Notes: generated from the letters alone by a model not told the origin. Positions 45,270-55,283 are shown, counted from the stretch's first letter. The stretch is 64,000 nt of DNA from Candidatus Heimdallarchaeota archaeon (GCA_026702845.1 JADCLS010000021.1:36174-100173), one strand, 5' to 3'. Numbers and translations are program-made.

Positions 45270-46004
45270 TTAGAATAATCCAATGGGTAAAAGAATTACA
45301 CCAAGTAGGATAAGGGGTAAGAAAAGATTATCCATGCCTTTAGGAGAGAAAAATTCAACAATTGTGCCCATTACAGAAATAAGTAATACAGAAAGCAGAA
45401 ATCCTTCAGAAATTAGCAATCCAAGTGTATAAAATTGGTTAAGTAAACTTATAGAGATAATTATACTTGTGAATGATGCAAGTAATACGGTTATCGTTCC
45501 ACCCACAGATTTAGTACCATTATACAAGAGATATTCCTTTCCAGGAAATTTCGGTCCAATCACTGCTGCTAGACCATCTCCATATACCAGAGGAAAGAAT
45601 GCTACAAACATAAGATAGGGAGTGTCAAATAGAAAGAACACTACAAAGCTAAGAGAGAGTGGGTATAGTACCGTTCCCCACGCATGACCCGCTTTGAAAG
45701 TTTCCAGTCTCAGTTTCTCAATTGGAGAGTTGGTTGAGAGCATAAAGTTGCCAGCTACAAACAGAAAGGGTATGCCAGCAGCAATCCATACTGTATCAAA
45801 TAGAGGAATGAAAAAGAGTACATGCCCCACTGAGATATGAATTATTTTTCGTGAGGTTTCTTTAGATATTTTTCCCGTTCTTGACAAGAACTCGCTGGAA
45901 AATAGGAATAACAACACCCAAATGAATGTGAACAGCGTACCTAACAGATCAGACATAATACAGTGATTTTTGAAATGCTCAAGAAGCTTTGTTCCACCAG
46001 ACAT
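45270..46004 (-). CDS. Dolichol/phytol/diacylglycerol kinase-like membrane protein
   Basis: Up to 244 residues (the ATG at 45956, MSDLLGTLF, is an equally good start). About seven membrane helices carry the conserved loops of the CTP-dependent SEC59/VTE5/DGK1 group: RKIIHISVGHV, LVYGDGLAAVIGPKF, NGTKSVGGTITV and FFSPKGMDNLFLPL. These membrane enzymes phosphorylate a lipid alcohol such as dolichol, phytol or diacylglycerol. In an archaeon a polyprenol or archaeol-type substrate is the likely one, as a step in recycling lipid carriers; this is inference. Some family members are also described as CDP-alcohol/cytidylyltransferase-like. Confidence 0.75.
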   Translation of the reverse strand: MSGGTKLLEHFKNHCIMSDLLGTLFTFIWVLLFLFSSEFLSRTGKISKETSRKIIHISVGHVLFFIPLFDTVWIAAGIPFLFVAGNFMLSTNSPIEKLRLETFKAGHAWGTVLYPLSLSFVVFFLFDTPYLMFVAFFPLVYGDGLAAVIGPKFPGKEYLLYNGTKSVGGTITVLLASFTSIIISISLLNQFYTLGLLISEGFLLSVLLISVMGTIVEFFSPKGMDNLFLPLILLGVILLPIGLF

Positions 46005-46204
46005 CTGAAATGATAAAAAACTATGTGTATATCTCCTCTAGAAAACTTTGCAGTTTTACCAAGACCAAAACTGAAAAAATGATAATTTCATATTATATAA
46101 TATACTATTTTTTAAAATTTGATAATAAATCAACTATTCAGACTTTCTCTTCTACAATACTTTATATTTAATGAAATCTTATACCTTGTAACAGGTCGGT
46201 TACT

Positions 46205-46678
46205 ATGAAATATCCAGAGATAGATGAGGAGGCTTATCTACTCAATTTAATTGATGATGAGATGATACTAGGCGATCTCTTGTTAATGGATATTGAGAGT
46301 TCACAAGATTATTACGCTGCGGATAAAATTTTATCCAAAATAAAAGATGTATCCACCATCAAAAGAGTACTCACCGAATCTGAGGATGAAATTATACTTA
46401 CAAGGATGTTACAATGTACTTCATATCGTGATGATGATTTCTATCTAAGAATATATAATAATCATCACTATTCAGGGGTGAAATGGGAACTTATCAACCA
46501 CATCAAGAATCAAGTGTATTTAAGATGGATTTTTTATTCAGAAGATTCAGGATTGCTCAAATATCAAGCTCTGGGTAAAATAACCAATAAAAGTATATTA
46601 AGAGAAATAAAAAATAATCCCACGGTCAATGGACAATATCGGATCTATGCACAAACTATTCTGGATGAACTTAGCTAG
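46205..46678 (+). CDS. Hypothetical helical protein
   Basis: 157 residues, soluble, helical, with recurring helix pairs (DLLLMDIESSQDYYAADKIL, DVSTIKRVLTESEDEIILTR, GLLKYQALGKITNKSIL) reminiscent of HEAT-like repeats but too few to be sure. The gene has an AGGTCGG element before the ATG and TTTATATTTA about 40 nt upstream. Its last bases overlap the convergent aminopeptidase gene. No family recognised. Confidence 0.6.
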   Translation: MKYPEIDEEAYLLNLIDDEMILGDLLLMDIESSQDYYAADKILSKIKDVSTIKRVLTESEDEIILTRMLQCTSYRDDDFYLRIYNNHHYSGVKWELINHIKNQVYLRWIFYSEDSGLLKYQALGKITNKSILREIKNNPTVNGQYRIYAQTILDELS

Positions 46679-48065
46679 AGAAAAAGGCCAAATATGCCTT
46701 ATAGGTCATATATAGATCTGCTACATGTGATAATTCGTATGGTGAATGCATACCAATTAAACCAGTACCAATATCAATAACCTCAGAGTTATAGATTGCA
46801 AGAAATTTGGCAACTGTTCCAGCTCCACCTTCGTCTACCTTACCCCAAGCACCCATCTGCCAGTTTACTTTGTGATCCTCAAAGATTTTTCTTATCCATC
46901 CAATGTATTCTGCATGAGCATCATTTGTTCCTCCTTTACCCCCACCACCGGAGAACTTGGTGAGTATGGGTCCTTTACCTATATGACCAGCATTAGCTGA
47001 ATCATGGATCTGTTTGAAGGTGGGGTTCACTGCAGCATTTACATCTGCAGAGAACACGCGTAAATTACTCATTGTCTGAAATAGTACGGAATTACTGGCT
47101 GTTCCCTCTGTTTTCTCAATCAATTCGTTGATACAGTACACAAACCATTGGCTGGTAGCTCCTGTATTACTATTTGATCCAGTTTCCTCCTTATCAAATA
47201 ATGCGGTTATGGCAGTGAATTCTGGTTCTTTAACATCAAAAATGGCCTCCATCCCAGTGTATGAGCAGATCCTATCATCCTGACCATACCCTCCAATTAA
47301 TCCTCTATCCAATCCAACATATCGTGGTTTGAGATTGGGTACAAAGGATATCTCCGCAGAGAGGAAGTCCTCTTCAGTAATACCATATTTTTGATTCATC
47401 AACCTGAGAAAATTCAGTTTAGTTTTTTCCACTTTATTATCCTCAGTTTCAGCCTGTAATCCACCTGCAATTACATTCAGTTCCTCACCGGTAACAACGT
47501 TTCTGAAATCACGTTTTTCCTGGGTTTTACCACCAAGATGAGGTAAGACATCAGAGATAACAAACACAGGATCTGCAGTATCCTCACCCACATTTACTGT
47601 TAGTATCTCTCCTGATTTAAGAGCGATTACTCCATGCATCTCAAGTGGAAGGTTGAGCCAGTGATATTTCTTTATTCCGCCATAATAATGAGTCTTGAGA
47701 AGGCATAAATTCTCATCTTCGTAGACGGGATTAACTTTGAGATCAATCCTTGGGCTGTCTATATGTGCTGCCAGAAGGTTAGCATGTCCTTTCATGGGTT
47801 TCTTGCCTATGACTGCCAACATGATATTCTTGTTCCTGTTGACAAAAAACACTTTATCTCCTGCAATTAAAGCTGGTTTGGAATCAATGGGTACAAATCC
47901 CTTGGATTTAGCAAGTGAGATGGCCTCAGTCACCGCAAGTCGCTCAGTTTTTGCCTTTCCCAGAAAATCAATATACCTGTCAGCCAGACCATATACTTGT
48001 ATTTTTTCAGAATCTGATAATTCTGGCCAAATAAGTGTATTCTTGTAGAATAACTCTTCTTCCAT
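46671..48065 (-). CDS. M18-family aminopeptidase
   Basis: 464 residues of an M18 zinc aminopeptidase. Metal and active-site segments are in order: LLAAHIDSPRIDLK (His and Asp), LFDKEETGSNSNTGATS (general base Glu and metal Glu), DVNAAVNPTFKQIHDSANAG (metal Asp), KGGTNDAHAEYIG, and HSPYELSHVADLYMTYKAY (metal His) near the C-terminus. M18 enzymes form dodecameric tetrahedra and remove acidic or neutral N-terminal residues from peptides, in general peptide recycling. Length is as usual for the family (430-480). Confidence 0.88.
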   Translation of the reverse strand: MEEELFYKNTLIWPELSDSEKIQVYGLADRYIDFLGKAKTERLAVTEAISLAKSKGFVPIDSKPALIAGDKVFFVNRNKNIMLAVIGKKPMKGHANLLAAHIDSPRIDLKVNPVYEDENLCLLKTHYYGGIKKYHWLNLPLEMHGVIALKSGEILTVNVGEDTADPVFVISDVLPHLGGKTQEKRDFRNVVTGEELNVIAGGLQAETEDNKVEKTKLNFLRLMNQKYGITEEDFLSAEISFVPNLKPRYVGLDRGLIGGYGQDDRICSYTGMEAIFDVKEPEFTAITALFDKEETGSNSNTGATSQWFVYCINELIEKTEGTASNSVLFQTMSNLRVFSADVNAAVNPTFKQIHDSANAGHIGKGPILTKFSGGGGKGGTNDAHAEYIGWIRKIFEDHKVNWQMGAWGKVDEGGAGTVAKFLAIYNSEVIDIGTGLIGMHSPYELSHVADLYMTYKAYLAFFSS

Positions 48066-48416
48066 GGTGTTTCAATGAAATTAATACTCAAAAATATTAG
48101 TATGAGATCCATTCTCAATTATCAGTATTAAACATAAATGATTGTTTTGAGCCGATTTCCTTTATAACGATTTGCAGATCATATAAAGTAATTTCTCATT
48201 ATAATACCACTTAAGTTAAGTCTGACCTCGTTGTTGGGAATGAGATCTTGATTCAAGAATAGCTAGAAATAATGACAAAGTAATAACAAAATTATCCTAA
48301 TTTCTTCATCGTTGTATAGAATTGGATATACACTTGAAATTGAGAAGGTAAGTATTCAAGCAAAACGGATTAACTCAATCATAAAAAGTAAAATATCACC
48401 TTACTTTTACTGTATT

Positions 48417-50024
48417 GTGAAAATAATTTCTGATATAGATGAGATTTATACCCTAGTCGATCAGAAATTATTTGATCAAGCATTGTATAAAGTATCTACA
48501 TTAAATGTCCAGAATCCTGAAGCATTTTGGATGGGAAAACTACTTAAAACTGAAATTAACCATTATAAAATTGGGTATGCCAAATCTATTAAAGCTTTTG
48601 AGGAGATCATTAAAAACGTCACTGATGCTAATTTATCAGCTCAAACCAAGGAAAATATCAAATTATCAGCAAAAATCACAATTACTGAAATTCTATATAA
48701 AACTGGAAACCTGAAAGAAGGGCTATTGCAAATAGATAAAATAATAAATGAATTTGATATTGAGAAATCCTTTCAGGATATATTTGATGAAGATAAGAAT
48801 TTGATTGGTAAAAACTATTATTTCATTAAATATTTAGCACAGTTCTTCTATTGGAAAGGAATATATGAACAGGCTCAAACAAATTATGGACCTTTTTTGA
48901 AATTCGTTTTAAGATCCCAAAAACTAAATAAATTGATAAATGATCAGTTTAAAATTGCACGGGATCATTATACCCTAGGGTTAGGATATCATTCTCACAT
49001 GGGAGAGCATGTTACAGCGTTAATGCATATCAATAAATCCTTGAAGTTACATGAGATTTTGGATAACCATCTTGGCAGAGTAAGTTGTTATCGTGAATTG
49101 GGTCAAATTTATAGCTATATAGGTGATCTAGAATTGTCACTACGATTTAGAGAAAGGTCGCTACAATTAGCTGAAGAAATCAATGATAAACGGTTTATCT
49201 CTATTTGTCTTGGAGATATGGGAATAATAAATTACAAAATTGGACAAGAGGACATGGCTCTACATTATTTTGAAAAGTTACTAGAATTTTTACAAAACAA
49301 CCAAAATGCATACACAAATGGTGATAGCTATCTCTATTTAACTTTAATTAGAGCAGAAAGAGTCCTGGGAGATGATGCATCAGAGATGATTGATGATATC
49401 CTAGAGAAGATGAAATCAATTCTCGTAAATAGGCTAGATTCAAGTATTGGAGCTTATCAAAAGAATTATCTCAACTATATTTTCAAGCTCACTAGGGCTA
49501 TTGAATTGAAAAACCAAAAAAGAACTATGTTCAGGTATGAAGCTCAAACGATATTGGAAGAACTAATCGCTGAAAATATTATCGATATTGAATTAAATCA
49601 ACTTGCTATTCTTAATCTAACTGAAATTCTTCTCGATGAGTTTGCATACTTTGGTGAGCAAGATATCTTTGAAGAGGCAGAACAGTTGATTCAACATCAA
49701 TATCTAACTGCCCTTGATAAAAACGCGTCTCCACAGATAATAGATAGTTTAATCCTGAAATCTAGGTTATCTCTGATTAATGGGGATATTGAGCTCTCAA
49801 AAAAGATGTTAGATGAGGCTGATGATTTGGCTATTAGAAATGAGCTCTTCAAACTCCAGGATACAGTTATGATACAAAAAAAGCTATTGAACCAAGAGAT
49901 TAATAAATGGAAAGGACTTCTTCATAAATCTACTACGATAAAGGATAGAGTAGAAATATCTAGATTTAAAGAATATATTTTACAAGCTCAAAAATTAAAG
50001 AGAAGCCAGCAATTTATGGATTAA
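48417..50024 (+). CDS. TPR-repeat protein (tandem paralogue 1)
   Basis: About 535 residues if translation starts at the GTG at 48417 (VKIISDIDEIYTLVDQK), which matches the start of the next paralogue; the frame is open to a TTG at 48312, but that extension is poor in sequence character and has no ATG. The product is a TPR superhelix: HYTLGLGYHSHMGEHVTALM, CYRELGQIYSYIGDLELSLR and SICLGDMGIINYKIGQEDMA are clear kinesin-light-chain-type repeats. Further helical pairs run to the end. It should be a soluble scaffold. The following gene, 73 bp downstream, is a homologue of the same length and order. Confidence 0.7.
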   Translation: MKIISDIDEIYTLVDQKLFDQALYKVSTLNVQNPEAFWMGKLLKTEINHYKIGYAKSIKAFEEIIKNVTDANLSAQTKENIKLSAKITITEILYKTGNLKEGLLQIDKIINEFDIEKSFQDIFDEDKNLIGKNYYFIKYLAQFFYWKGIYEQAQTNYGPFLKFVLRSQKLNKLINDQFKIARDHYTLGLGYHSHMGEHVTALMHINKSLKLHEILDNHLGRVSCYRELGQIYSYIGDLELSLRFRERSLQLAEEINDKRFISICLGDMGIINYKIGQEDMALHYFEKLLEFLQNNQNAYTNGDSYLYLTLIRAERVLGDDASEMIDDILEKMKSILVNRLDSSIGAYQKNYLNYIFKLTRAIELKNQKRTMFRYEAQTILEELIAENIIDIELNQLAILNLTEILLDEFAYFGEQDIFEEAEQLIQHQYLTALDKNASPQIIDSLILKSRLSLINGDIELSKKMLDEADDLAIRNELFKLQDTVMIQKKLLNQEINKWKGLLHKSTTIKDRVEISRFKEYILQAQKLKRSQQFMD

Positions 50025-50097
50025 CTAGTTAGAAAATTTATGAAAAATTTGGAAGTAAATCAACAAAAATCAAATAGAAAATAAAAATTCGATATTC

Positions 50098-51714
50098 ATG
50101 GTCTATTTCAAAGAAATTGAAGAAATTCAGTTTCTTATAAGTAAAGCAAATTATGATTTAGCTAAAAAAAGAATTGATAGTATTACAAAAGAATATATTT
50201 TGATATACGCATTGGCTAAGATATGTTCCATCCAAATTGATTGTTCTACTAGAAAATATGATGAGGCATTAGAAAAAATTAGTCAGATTTTAAATGAAAT
50301 TCACTCCTTTCAAGATGAAAACGATATACTACTATCTGTTAAAATAGCTGCGGAGACATATAAATCATATATCCTTTACCGATTGGGTAACATCGAGGAG
50401 GGTTTGAATTTGATGCTTAATCTAAAGAAATCTCTTAGAATTGATAAATTGTTTTCAGATACTTTAGAGTATACAGATAGTGACATCAAAGAAAAATTCT
50501 ACTTAATTCAAAATCTATCATTATACTATCAAGGATGTGGTGTATTATACCAGGGTCTACAAGAGTATAATGACTATATTTTGTCTTTCGAGAAATCCTT
50601 AGCTTTGAACATCAAAATAGGAAATAAAATCGAAATTGCAAATGATTTCATGAGTCTAGGAATTGTGTACTTCAACCATAAAGGAGATTTAAACAAAGCA
50701 ATTCAATACCATCTGAATGCGATATCAATTCGTGAAGAAATTGATGACGAACTAGGGAAAATGAGGAGCTTGAGTGAACTGAGCAGAATTTATGATTTTA
50801 GAGGAGAACTTGAGAAAGCACTTGAGTATAATTTTGAATCTTTGAAGATTGCTGAAGAACGGAAAATACACAGATCTTTAATTAAATTCCTTGGAGATAC
50901 AGGTATCATTTACTACAAGATGGGGAAAAATGAAGATGCATTGAATTATTTTAGAAAACATGTAAATTACTACGCTAATCTCGATTCACCTTATGCTAGT
51001 GGTGAAGTGTACCTTTATATGATTTTGATGAATATTGAAAATGAACATATACAAGGAGAAAGAGACCCTGAGTTAAATGATTTAATCGAGTTGGTTTATT
51101 CTAGAATCCAACAATATTTGAAAGAAAATATAGGAGATTATCTACGTGGCTACTTTGAATACGTTCTTCCACTAACCAAGGCAATTCAACTCAAAGAAAA
51201 GAAACGTTCTAAATATAGAGCGGAAGCCCAAAAAATCTTAATTTCTTTAACTGAATCGAAAATTGTTGATATAGAATTAACACAATTAACAATACTTCAT
51301 CTTTCAGAAATTTTGTTAGATGAACTAGCTTTCTACCAAGAAGAAAATATTCTAAAACAGACAGAATCATTAATAAGCCACTATCGATCTGATGCAGAAA
51401 GCCAAAACGCATTTACACTTCTAATTGATGCTATGCTACTTCAGTCAAGATTATTACTCATAAGGGGTAACATTCCAGAAGCCCATTCAGTTTTAGAGGA
51501 AGCAGCAGTAGTTGCACGTGAAAACAAACTAAATAAATGGCTTGAGAGTGTAGATTATCATAAAACTCAATTAGCTCTTGAATTACACAAGTGGGAAGAG
51601 CTACTACGCAAATCAGCACCTGTCCAAGAAAGGTTAAAGATGGCGAATATTCAAACCTATTTGAGAAAAATGCAACAAATGAAAATACAAAATACAAAAG
51701 AAATATTGGATTAA
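50098..51714 (+). CDS. TPR-repeat protein (tandem paralogue 2)
   Basis: 538 residues with ATG start. Repeats align with those of the previous gene: DFMSLGIVYFNHKGDLNKAI, SLSELSRIYDFRGELEKALE and KFLGDTGIIYYKMGKNEDAL are consecutive TPRs, and the later part (LTQLTILHLSEILLDELAF) corresponds to LNQLAILNLTEILLDEFAY of paralogue 1. The C-terminus ends in a helix rich in Gln/Lys/Met. No extra domain is attached, in contrast to the TPR-longin protein at 23279. Function is presumably protein-protein interaction; no partner is visible. Confidence 0.75.
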   Translation: MVYFKEIEEIQFLISKANYDLAKKRIDSITKEYILIYALAKICSIQIDCSTRKYDEALEKISQILNEIHSFQDENDILLSVKIAAETYKSYILYRLGNIEEGLNLMLNLKKSLRIDKLFSDTLEYTDSDIKEKFYLIQNLSLYYQGCGVLYQGLQEYNDYILSFEKSLALNIKIGNKIEIANDFMSLGIVYFNHKGDLNKAIQYHLNAISIREEIDDELGKMRSLSELSRIYDFRGELEKALEYNFESLKIAEERKIHRSLIKFLGDTGIIYYKMGKNEDALNYFRKHVNYYANLDSPYASGEVYLYMILMNIENEHIQGERDPELNDLIELVYSRIQQYLKENIGDYLRGYFEYVLPLTKAIQLKEKKRSKYRAEAQKILISLTESKIVDIELTQLTILHLSEILLDELAFYQEENILKQTESLISHYRSDAESQNAFTLLIDAMLLQSRLLLIRGNIPEAHSVLEEAAVVARENKLNKWLESVDYHKTQLALELHKWEELLRKSAPVQERLKMANIQTYLRKMQQMKIQNTKEILD

Positions 51715-51971
51715 ACCAAAGCACCGAGAACACTTATGGTGCAGAAATTATCATCGAGAATAATCATATAAATTATAGTTATAATGAAGTACCATCATAT
51801 TGGTTTGAATATCCGACAGTTATTAAACTAGAAAATCCTCTCAATCCAGAAGATTTTATCACGACAATTCAAACTACCCATACAGATGCATATGACATGA
51901 ATATCAATTATCCAAATGGATTTTATTTAGGTTTACTAATTTTTCCTATACTCCAAAAAAAGGATAAATAA
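51715..51971 (+). other. Open frame without start after paralogue 2
   Basis: Directly after the stop of the TPR gene, a second frame is open to 51971 and reads IIIENNHINYSYNEVPSYWF, then EYPTVIKLENPLNPEDF and NYPNGFYLGLLIFPIL. This is more protein-like than random AT-rich DNA, but it lacks any in-frame start beyond the TPR gene's end. It could be the 3' remnant of another gene. Support is weak. Confidence 0.25.
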
Positions 51972-52128
51972 AGATCGATCAAATATACATAATTTCTATT
52001 ATAATTCGAAAAAATTAATCAATTGATTTGATTTGTCTTGAAATAAATGAACATTTTCTAGAAAATCATCAATAAATTTCTTAGACCCATACGCAACTAT
52101 AAATTTTATATCGAAAAAGCATGATAGC

Positions 52129-52902
52129 ATGAATCGTAAAGTAATATTCCTGTTAGTTTCTGTGCTTCTGGCATCATCTATGTCAGTTAAGGCAGCAGAT
52201 CCTGATTTCATTGCTGCTTCTGTTGAAGTAGATCCAACAAATGGAGAGATAGATAGTACCTGGAGTGGAATATCGACCTATTCTACCATTTCTAGTTTCA
52301 ATGGTGACGTGAAATTCGGTGTGAATTCAACACATTTGTTTGCATTGCTAAGTATCGATACATCCAAAACCTGGGTTTCAATAGAATTCAATGCTGATGG
52401 CAGTACTTGTATGGCCTCAGGAAATGATGGATGGGAGTTGAAAATCGGTGATGACACTGTTACATTGGATGATATCACCTATTCTGGCACGAGTTCTCCC
52501 TCTGTTGATATTACCACTGACCTCGTGATGGAGTATGTTTTCTCTGGTTCAACGGTTGATGTTGAAATGAGTAGACCTCTAGCCCCCACGGATGCAAAGG
52601 ACTTTGATTTCAGCACAAATAATTCAACTGTTCTGCTTTTTGCATCAAATACAGATCATTTCACAGCTACAACTGAATATACTTTGCAGTTAGAAAATGT
52701 CAGCGCAAGTCCAGAAACCAGTACAACACCAACTAGTAGCACTACAACATCTACAAGTTCTACAACTGTGGATGAAACTAGCGAGACGGAAACAGTTGAA
52801 GATACAGATGACTCTGCAGGAGAACCTGCTGTTGCACTTCCCTACTGGATTGCATTACCAGGACTACTCTTTATCTCGATTTTTTCAAGGAAGAAGAAAT
52901 AG
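52129..52902 (+). CDS. DOMON/CBM9-like surface protein with sorting-like tail
   Basis: 257 residues: signal peptide (MNRKVIFLLVSVLLASSMSV, cleavage after KAA), a DOMON/CBM9-like beta-sandwich (GEIDSTWSGISTYSTISSFN, VKFGVNSTHLFALLSIDTSK, VSIEFNADGS, VEMSRPLAPTDAK), a Thr/Ser linker (TTPTSSTTTSTSSTTVDE) and a C-terminal helix plus basic cluster (YWIALPGLLFISIFSRKKK). The binding domain is related to that of the protein at 31058 and the MNRK signal start is shared with the two large surface proteins. It probably binds a carbohydrate or a cofactor at the cell surface. Promoter: TTTTATATCG about 25 nt before the ATG. Confidence 0.7.
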   Translation: MNRKVIFLLVSVLLASSMSVKAADPDFIAASVEVDPTNGEIDSTWSGISTYSTISSFNGDVKFGVNSTHLFALLSIDTSKTWVSIEFNADGSTCMASGNDGWELKIGDDTVTLDDITYSGTSSPSVDITTDLVMEYVFSGSTVDVEMSRPLAPTDAKDFDFSTNNSTVLLFASNTDHFTATTEYTLQLENVSASPETSTTPTSSTTTSTSSTTVDETSETETVEDTDDSAGEPAVALPYWIALPGLLFISIFSRKKK

Positions 52903-53013
52903 ATAGCTATCCATTACCTCAGAAAAAATATTCCGAAATTCCGGATTTTTGGAAAACTAAAATATATTCAATAATTCTTTATTAAAATAAGGTTGTAGAT
53001 TAGTATAGAGAAC

Positions 53014-53853
53014 ATGACTCATCGACTGGATTTTCTTTTATCATCTCTCAATGATACAGCTGATCTTCTCAAGGGTGTAGCCCATCCTCAGAGGATTAAG
53101 ATCCTTCTGTATCTCTATTATGATACAGTAGTTCATAATGATCTGGCAGACGAGTTGGAAATTCCTAAGTCAACCCTTTCACATCATCTAAACACATTGC
53201 AACAGTTGCATCTTGTAGATAAGAAGGAAAGGGGGAAATATACTATCAGTCCTGAAGGGGCCCGACTGGTGGCTAGTATTGGAGACCTCATTCTTGAGCT
53301 CAAATACCATGAGAATGAGAGAAATGCAGTACAACTAAAACGATATGAGTCCTTGCTCTCTAAATTCGGTGAAGACACAATGAAACCAGAAATACACGTT
53401 GATATAGTAGAATTACCTGAATCCAAGGTAATCGCGGTGCAGGTTCTAGGAAAAGAACCTGAGACTAAGGCATGGAAGAAAATGGAAACATGGCTTAAGA
53501 AGAATAATTTCAATATGAATGAAATACAGATTTATGGCTCAAATAATCCAGATCCACAACCAGGAAAAGCAGAGTATGGATACGAGTTCTACGTACCCAC
53601 TACCTTGAATCTACAAGAGGATGATACCATAAAGATCAAGACTATGCCTGGAGGAACCTATGCAGTACATAAATGTGAGATAAAAGGTGATTTTGAGGCC
53701 ATAGGAAAATCTTGGAAGGCACTTGTAAAATGGGTGAAAGATAATGATGATTATGAATTTAATGGGGATTATTGCTATGAACATCATCCAAATCCCAATG
53801 CAGAGCCCAAGGATTTTGTTTTGAACCTCTACCTCCCAGTTAAAAAAATTTAA
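53014..53853 (+). CDS. ArsR-type regulator fused to a GyrI-like effector-binding domain
   Basis: 279 residues in two parts. Residues 10-95 are a winged helix of ArsR type: LKGVAHPQRIKILLYLYYD, LADELEIPKSTLSHHLNTLQ (recognition helix) and KYTISPEGARLV. Residues 130-279 are a SOUL/GyrI-like small-molecule-binding domain: DIVELPESKVIAVQVLGKEP, GYEFYVPTTLNLQEDDTIKI, MPGGTYAVHKCEIKGDFEAI and NLYLPVKKI at the end. So it is a ligand-responsive transcription regulator; the effector is unknown. The pairing is known mostly from MerR/AraC-type fusions, so the ArsR fusion is slightly unusual. The gene stands alone. Confidence 0.75.
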   Translation: MTHRLDFLLSSLNDTADLLKGVAHPQRIKILLYLYYDTVVHNDLADELEIPKSTLSHHLNTLQQLHLVDKKERGKYTISPEGARLVASIGDLILELKYHENERNAVQLKRYESLLSKFGEDTMKPEIHVDIVELPESKVIAVQVLGKEPETKAWKKMETWLKKNNFNMNEIQIYGSNNPDPQPGKAEYGYEFYVPTTLNLQEDDTIKIKTMPGGTYAVHKCEIKGDFEAIGKSWKALVKWVKDNDDYEFNGDYCYEHHPNPNAEPKDFVLNLYLPVKKI

Positions 53854-53874
53854 TTAAAAAAAAAGTTTAATACT

Positions 53875-54378
53875 CTAAGACTTTGGTTTGTATACAAAGT
53901 CTGACACATTTTTGAGCTTATGAGATTCTCCCATTTTCAACTCAGTAAAATCTTCTTCAACTCCATATTTAATGAATGGAGCAATCAATGCAAAGAGGAA
54001 TGAAATTAGAATGAAATAATATCCAATACTATATTCCACTGCTTCATTATAATTATTATTTAGCTTTGAAATACTATAATTCCCAGATAAAAACAGAAAT
54101 CCCATGATTAGGCCTGCCAGGGAGCCCCAACCCAAAGTATTTCTATTTGAATAAGCTCTCACCATTCCGATGAGATTTATCCCAGCAGCAATTACAAACA
54201 TAATCTGTCCAAAATTGGAGTATAGATCCTTAGAATAAAACAATAAATATTCATATTTTGCCAAAGGAAGGATCAAAGAAATAGCAGCCAACAATCCCGA
54301 TACAAGGTGGCCCAATGCCCTTCCATTAATGGTTTTCACAGAATTATACTCTATTGTCTGTCTATTATACCTTTTCAC
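53875..54378 (-). CDS. Small membrane protein, four to five helices
   Basis: 167 residues starting at a GTG (no ATG is available before the first helix). After a basic N-terminus (KRYNRQTIEYNSVKTINGR) there are about five hydrophobic segments (LVSGLLAAISLILPLA, IMFVIAAGINLIGMV, LAGLIMGFLFLSGN, YYFILISFLFALIAPFI) and a soluble tail. Weak in charged loops, no recognised signature. It ends 21 bp from the stop of the convergent ArsR-GyrI gene. Function unknown. Confidence 0.55.
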   Translation of the reverse strand: MKRYNRQTIEYNSVKTINGRALGHLVSGLLAAISLILPLAKYEYLLFYSKDLYSNFGQIMFVIAAGINLIGMVRAYSNRNTLGWGSLAGLIMGFLFLSGNYSISKLNNNYNEAVEYSIGYYFILISFLFALIAPFIKYGVEEDFTELKMGESHKLKNVSDFVYKPKS

Positions 54379-54443
54379 AAATTTATGGATTTTGATAGTA
54401 TTTTACATAATTAATAGGATAGAGAGTATATTCAATCTCGTCA

Positions 54444-55283
54444 TTATAGTTTTTCTCTCACTCCAAATATGAGCTCAGTAACAGTGTTGAGCATTGATAC
54501 TGTCTTATCATTTAATTTCGTATCCACAACCTTGATTGTTTCCAAATATAATGAAATGGCTGTGATACCTCGTTCTCGAATAGAAATACTGAATTTAGAA
54601 TTTATAGAATCAGGATCTATAAGCATCAGTTTGTTAAATAGACCAGTCCAAGATGCAAAATTTCCCATCTCATCATGAATTTTTTCAAAATACTCATTCT
54701 CCGTTCTAAAATGCAAGCTCTTATCCAGTGCCACGATATGACAGATACCATGGAATAAACCTCTAGTTCCTATTTCAATCATTGAATAATTACTTGTTAG
54801 TAAACCATTGAGTATTTTGTGAATCTCCTCTATATAACCCTGGAACCAATCATTAACATATCTTTGCTTCATCTGGTTCATCCTCTCCTCCACATCTTGT
54901 TTCACCGTTTCTTTACTCTTCTGAAATAGATTATTTCTATCAAACAGAATAAGAGCATCTTGAATGGCAAAGTATGCAGAATTAACAGAGTTGGCATAGT
55001 GTTTGATCTTCATCCAATCTTCAAAGTTCTTCTGTGATATGCTCACCAATATTCCATTGTGATAAGATAACATGTACTCATCTCTTTCAGTTGTATCTGA
55101 ATATAAAATTGTGAGGTCCAGATCACTTAATGGTGTAAAATCGCCACGAGCATAGCTTCCTGTTATGATAATACTTTCAGTTGTATCAACAAAATACTGA
55201 GGAATGATCACATCAAGTATTTTAATGATATTTGATGGTAATTCTTCAGGAATATGATAAGACACAATTGATATTAAAATCAC
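54444..55283 (-). CDS. Nucleotidyltransferase-fold protein
   Basis: 279 residues with the polymerase-beta-type nucleotidyltransferase signature: IITGSYARGDFTPLSDLDLT, i.e. G42-S43 followed by the metal-binding pair D54 and D56. A third acidic residue for catalysis may lie in the strand LVSISQKNFED, but is not certain. The C-terminal half is helical (RMNQMKQRYVNDWFQGYIEE), like the HEPN-type or substrate-binding half of aminoglycoside/antitoxin-type transferases. Members adenylylate or otherwise nucleotidylate small molecules, RNA or proteins. The promoter TTTAAATATC is near 55321-55332. No adjacent HEPN toxin gene is seen. Confidence 0.75.
   Translation of the reverse strand: MILISIVSYHIPEELPSNIIKILDVIIPQYFVDTTESIIITGSYARGDFTPLSDLDLTILYSDTTERDEYMLSYHNGILVSISQKNFEDWMKIKHYANSVNSAYFAIQDALILFDRNNLFQKSKETVKQDVEERMNQMKQRYVNDWFQGYIEEIHKILNGLLTSNYSMIEIGTRGLFHGICHIVALDKSLHFRTENEYFEKIHDEMGNFASWTGLFNKLMLIDPDSINSKFSISIRERGITAISLYLETIKVVDTKLNDKTVSMLNTVTELIFGVREKL

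Noticed and set aside
51591..51971. 126-codon frame starting inside the second TPR gene
   Set aside because: Its first 41 codons lie in another frame of the TPR gene; only the part after 51715 was kept, as a weak remnant.
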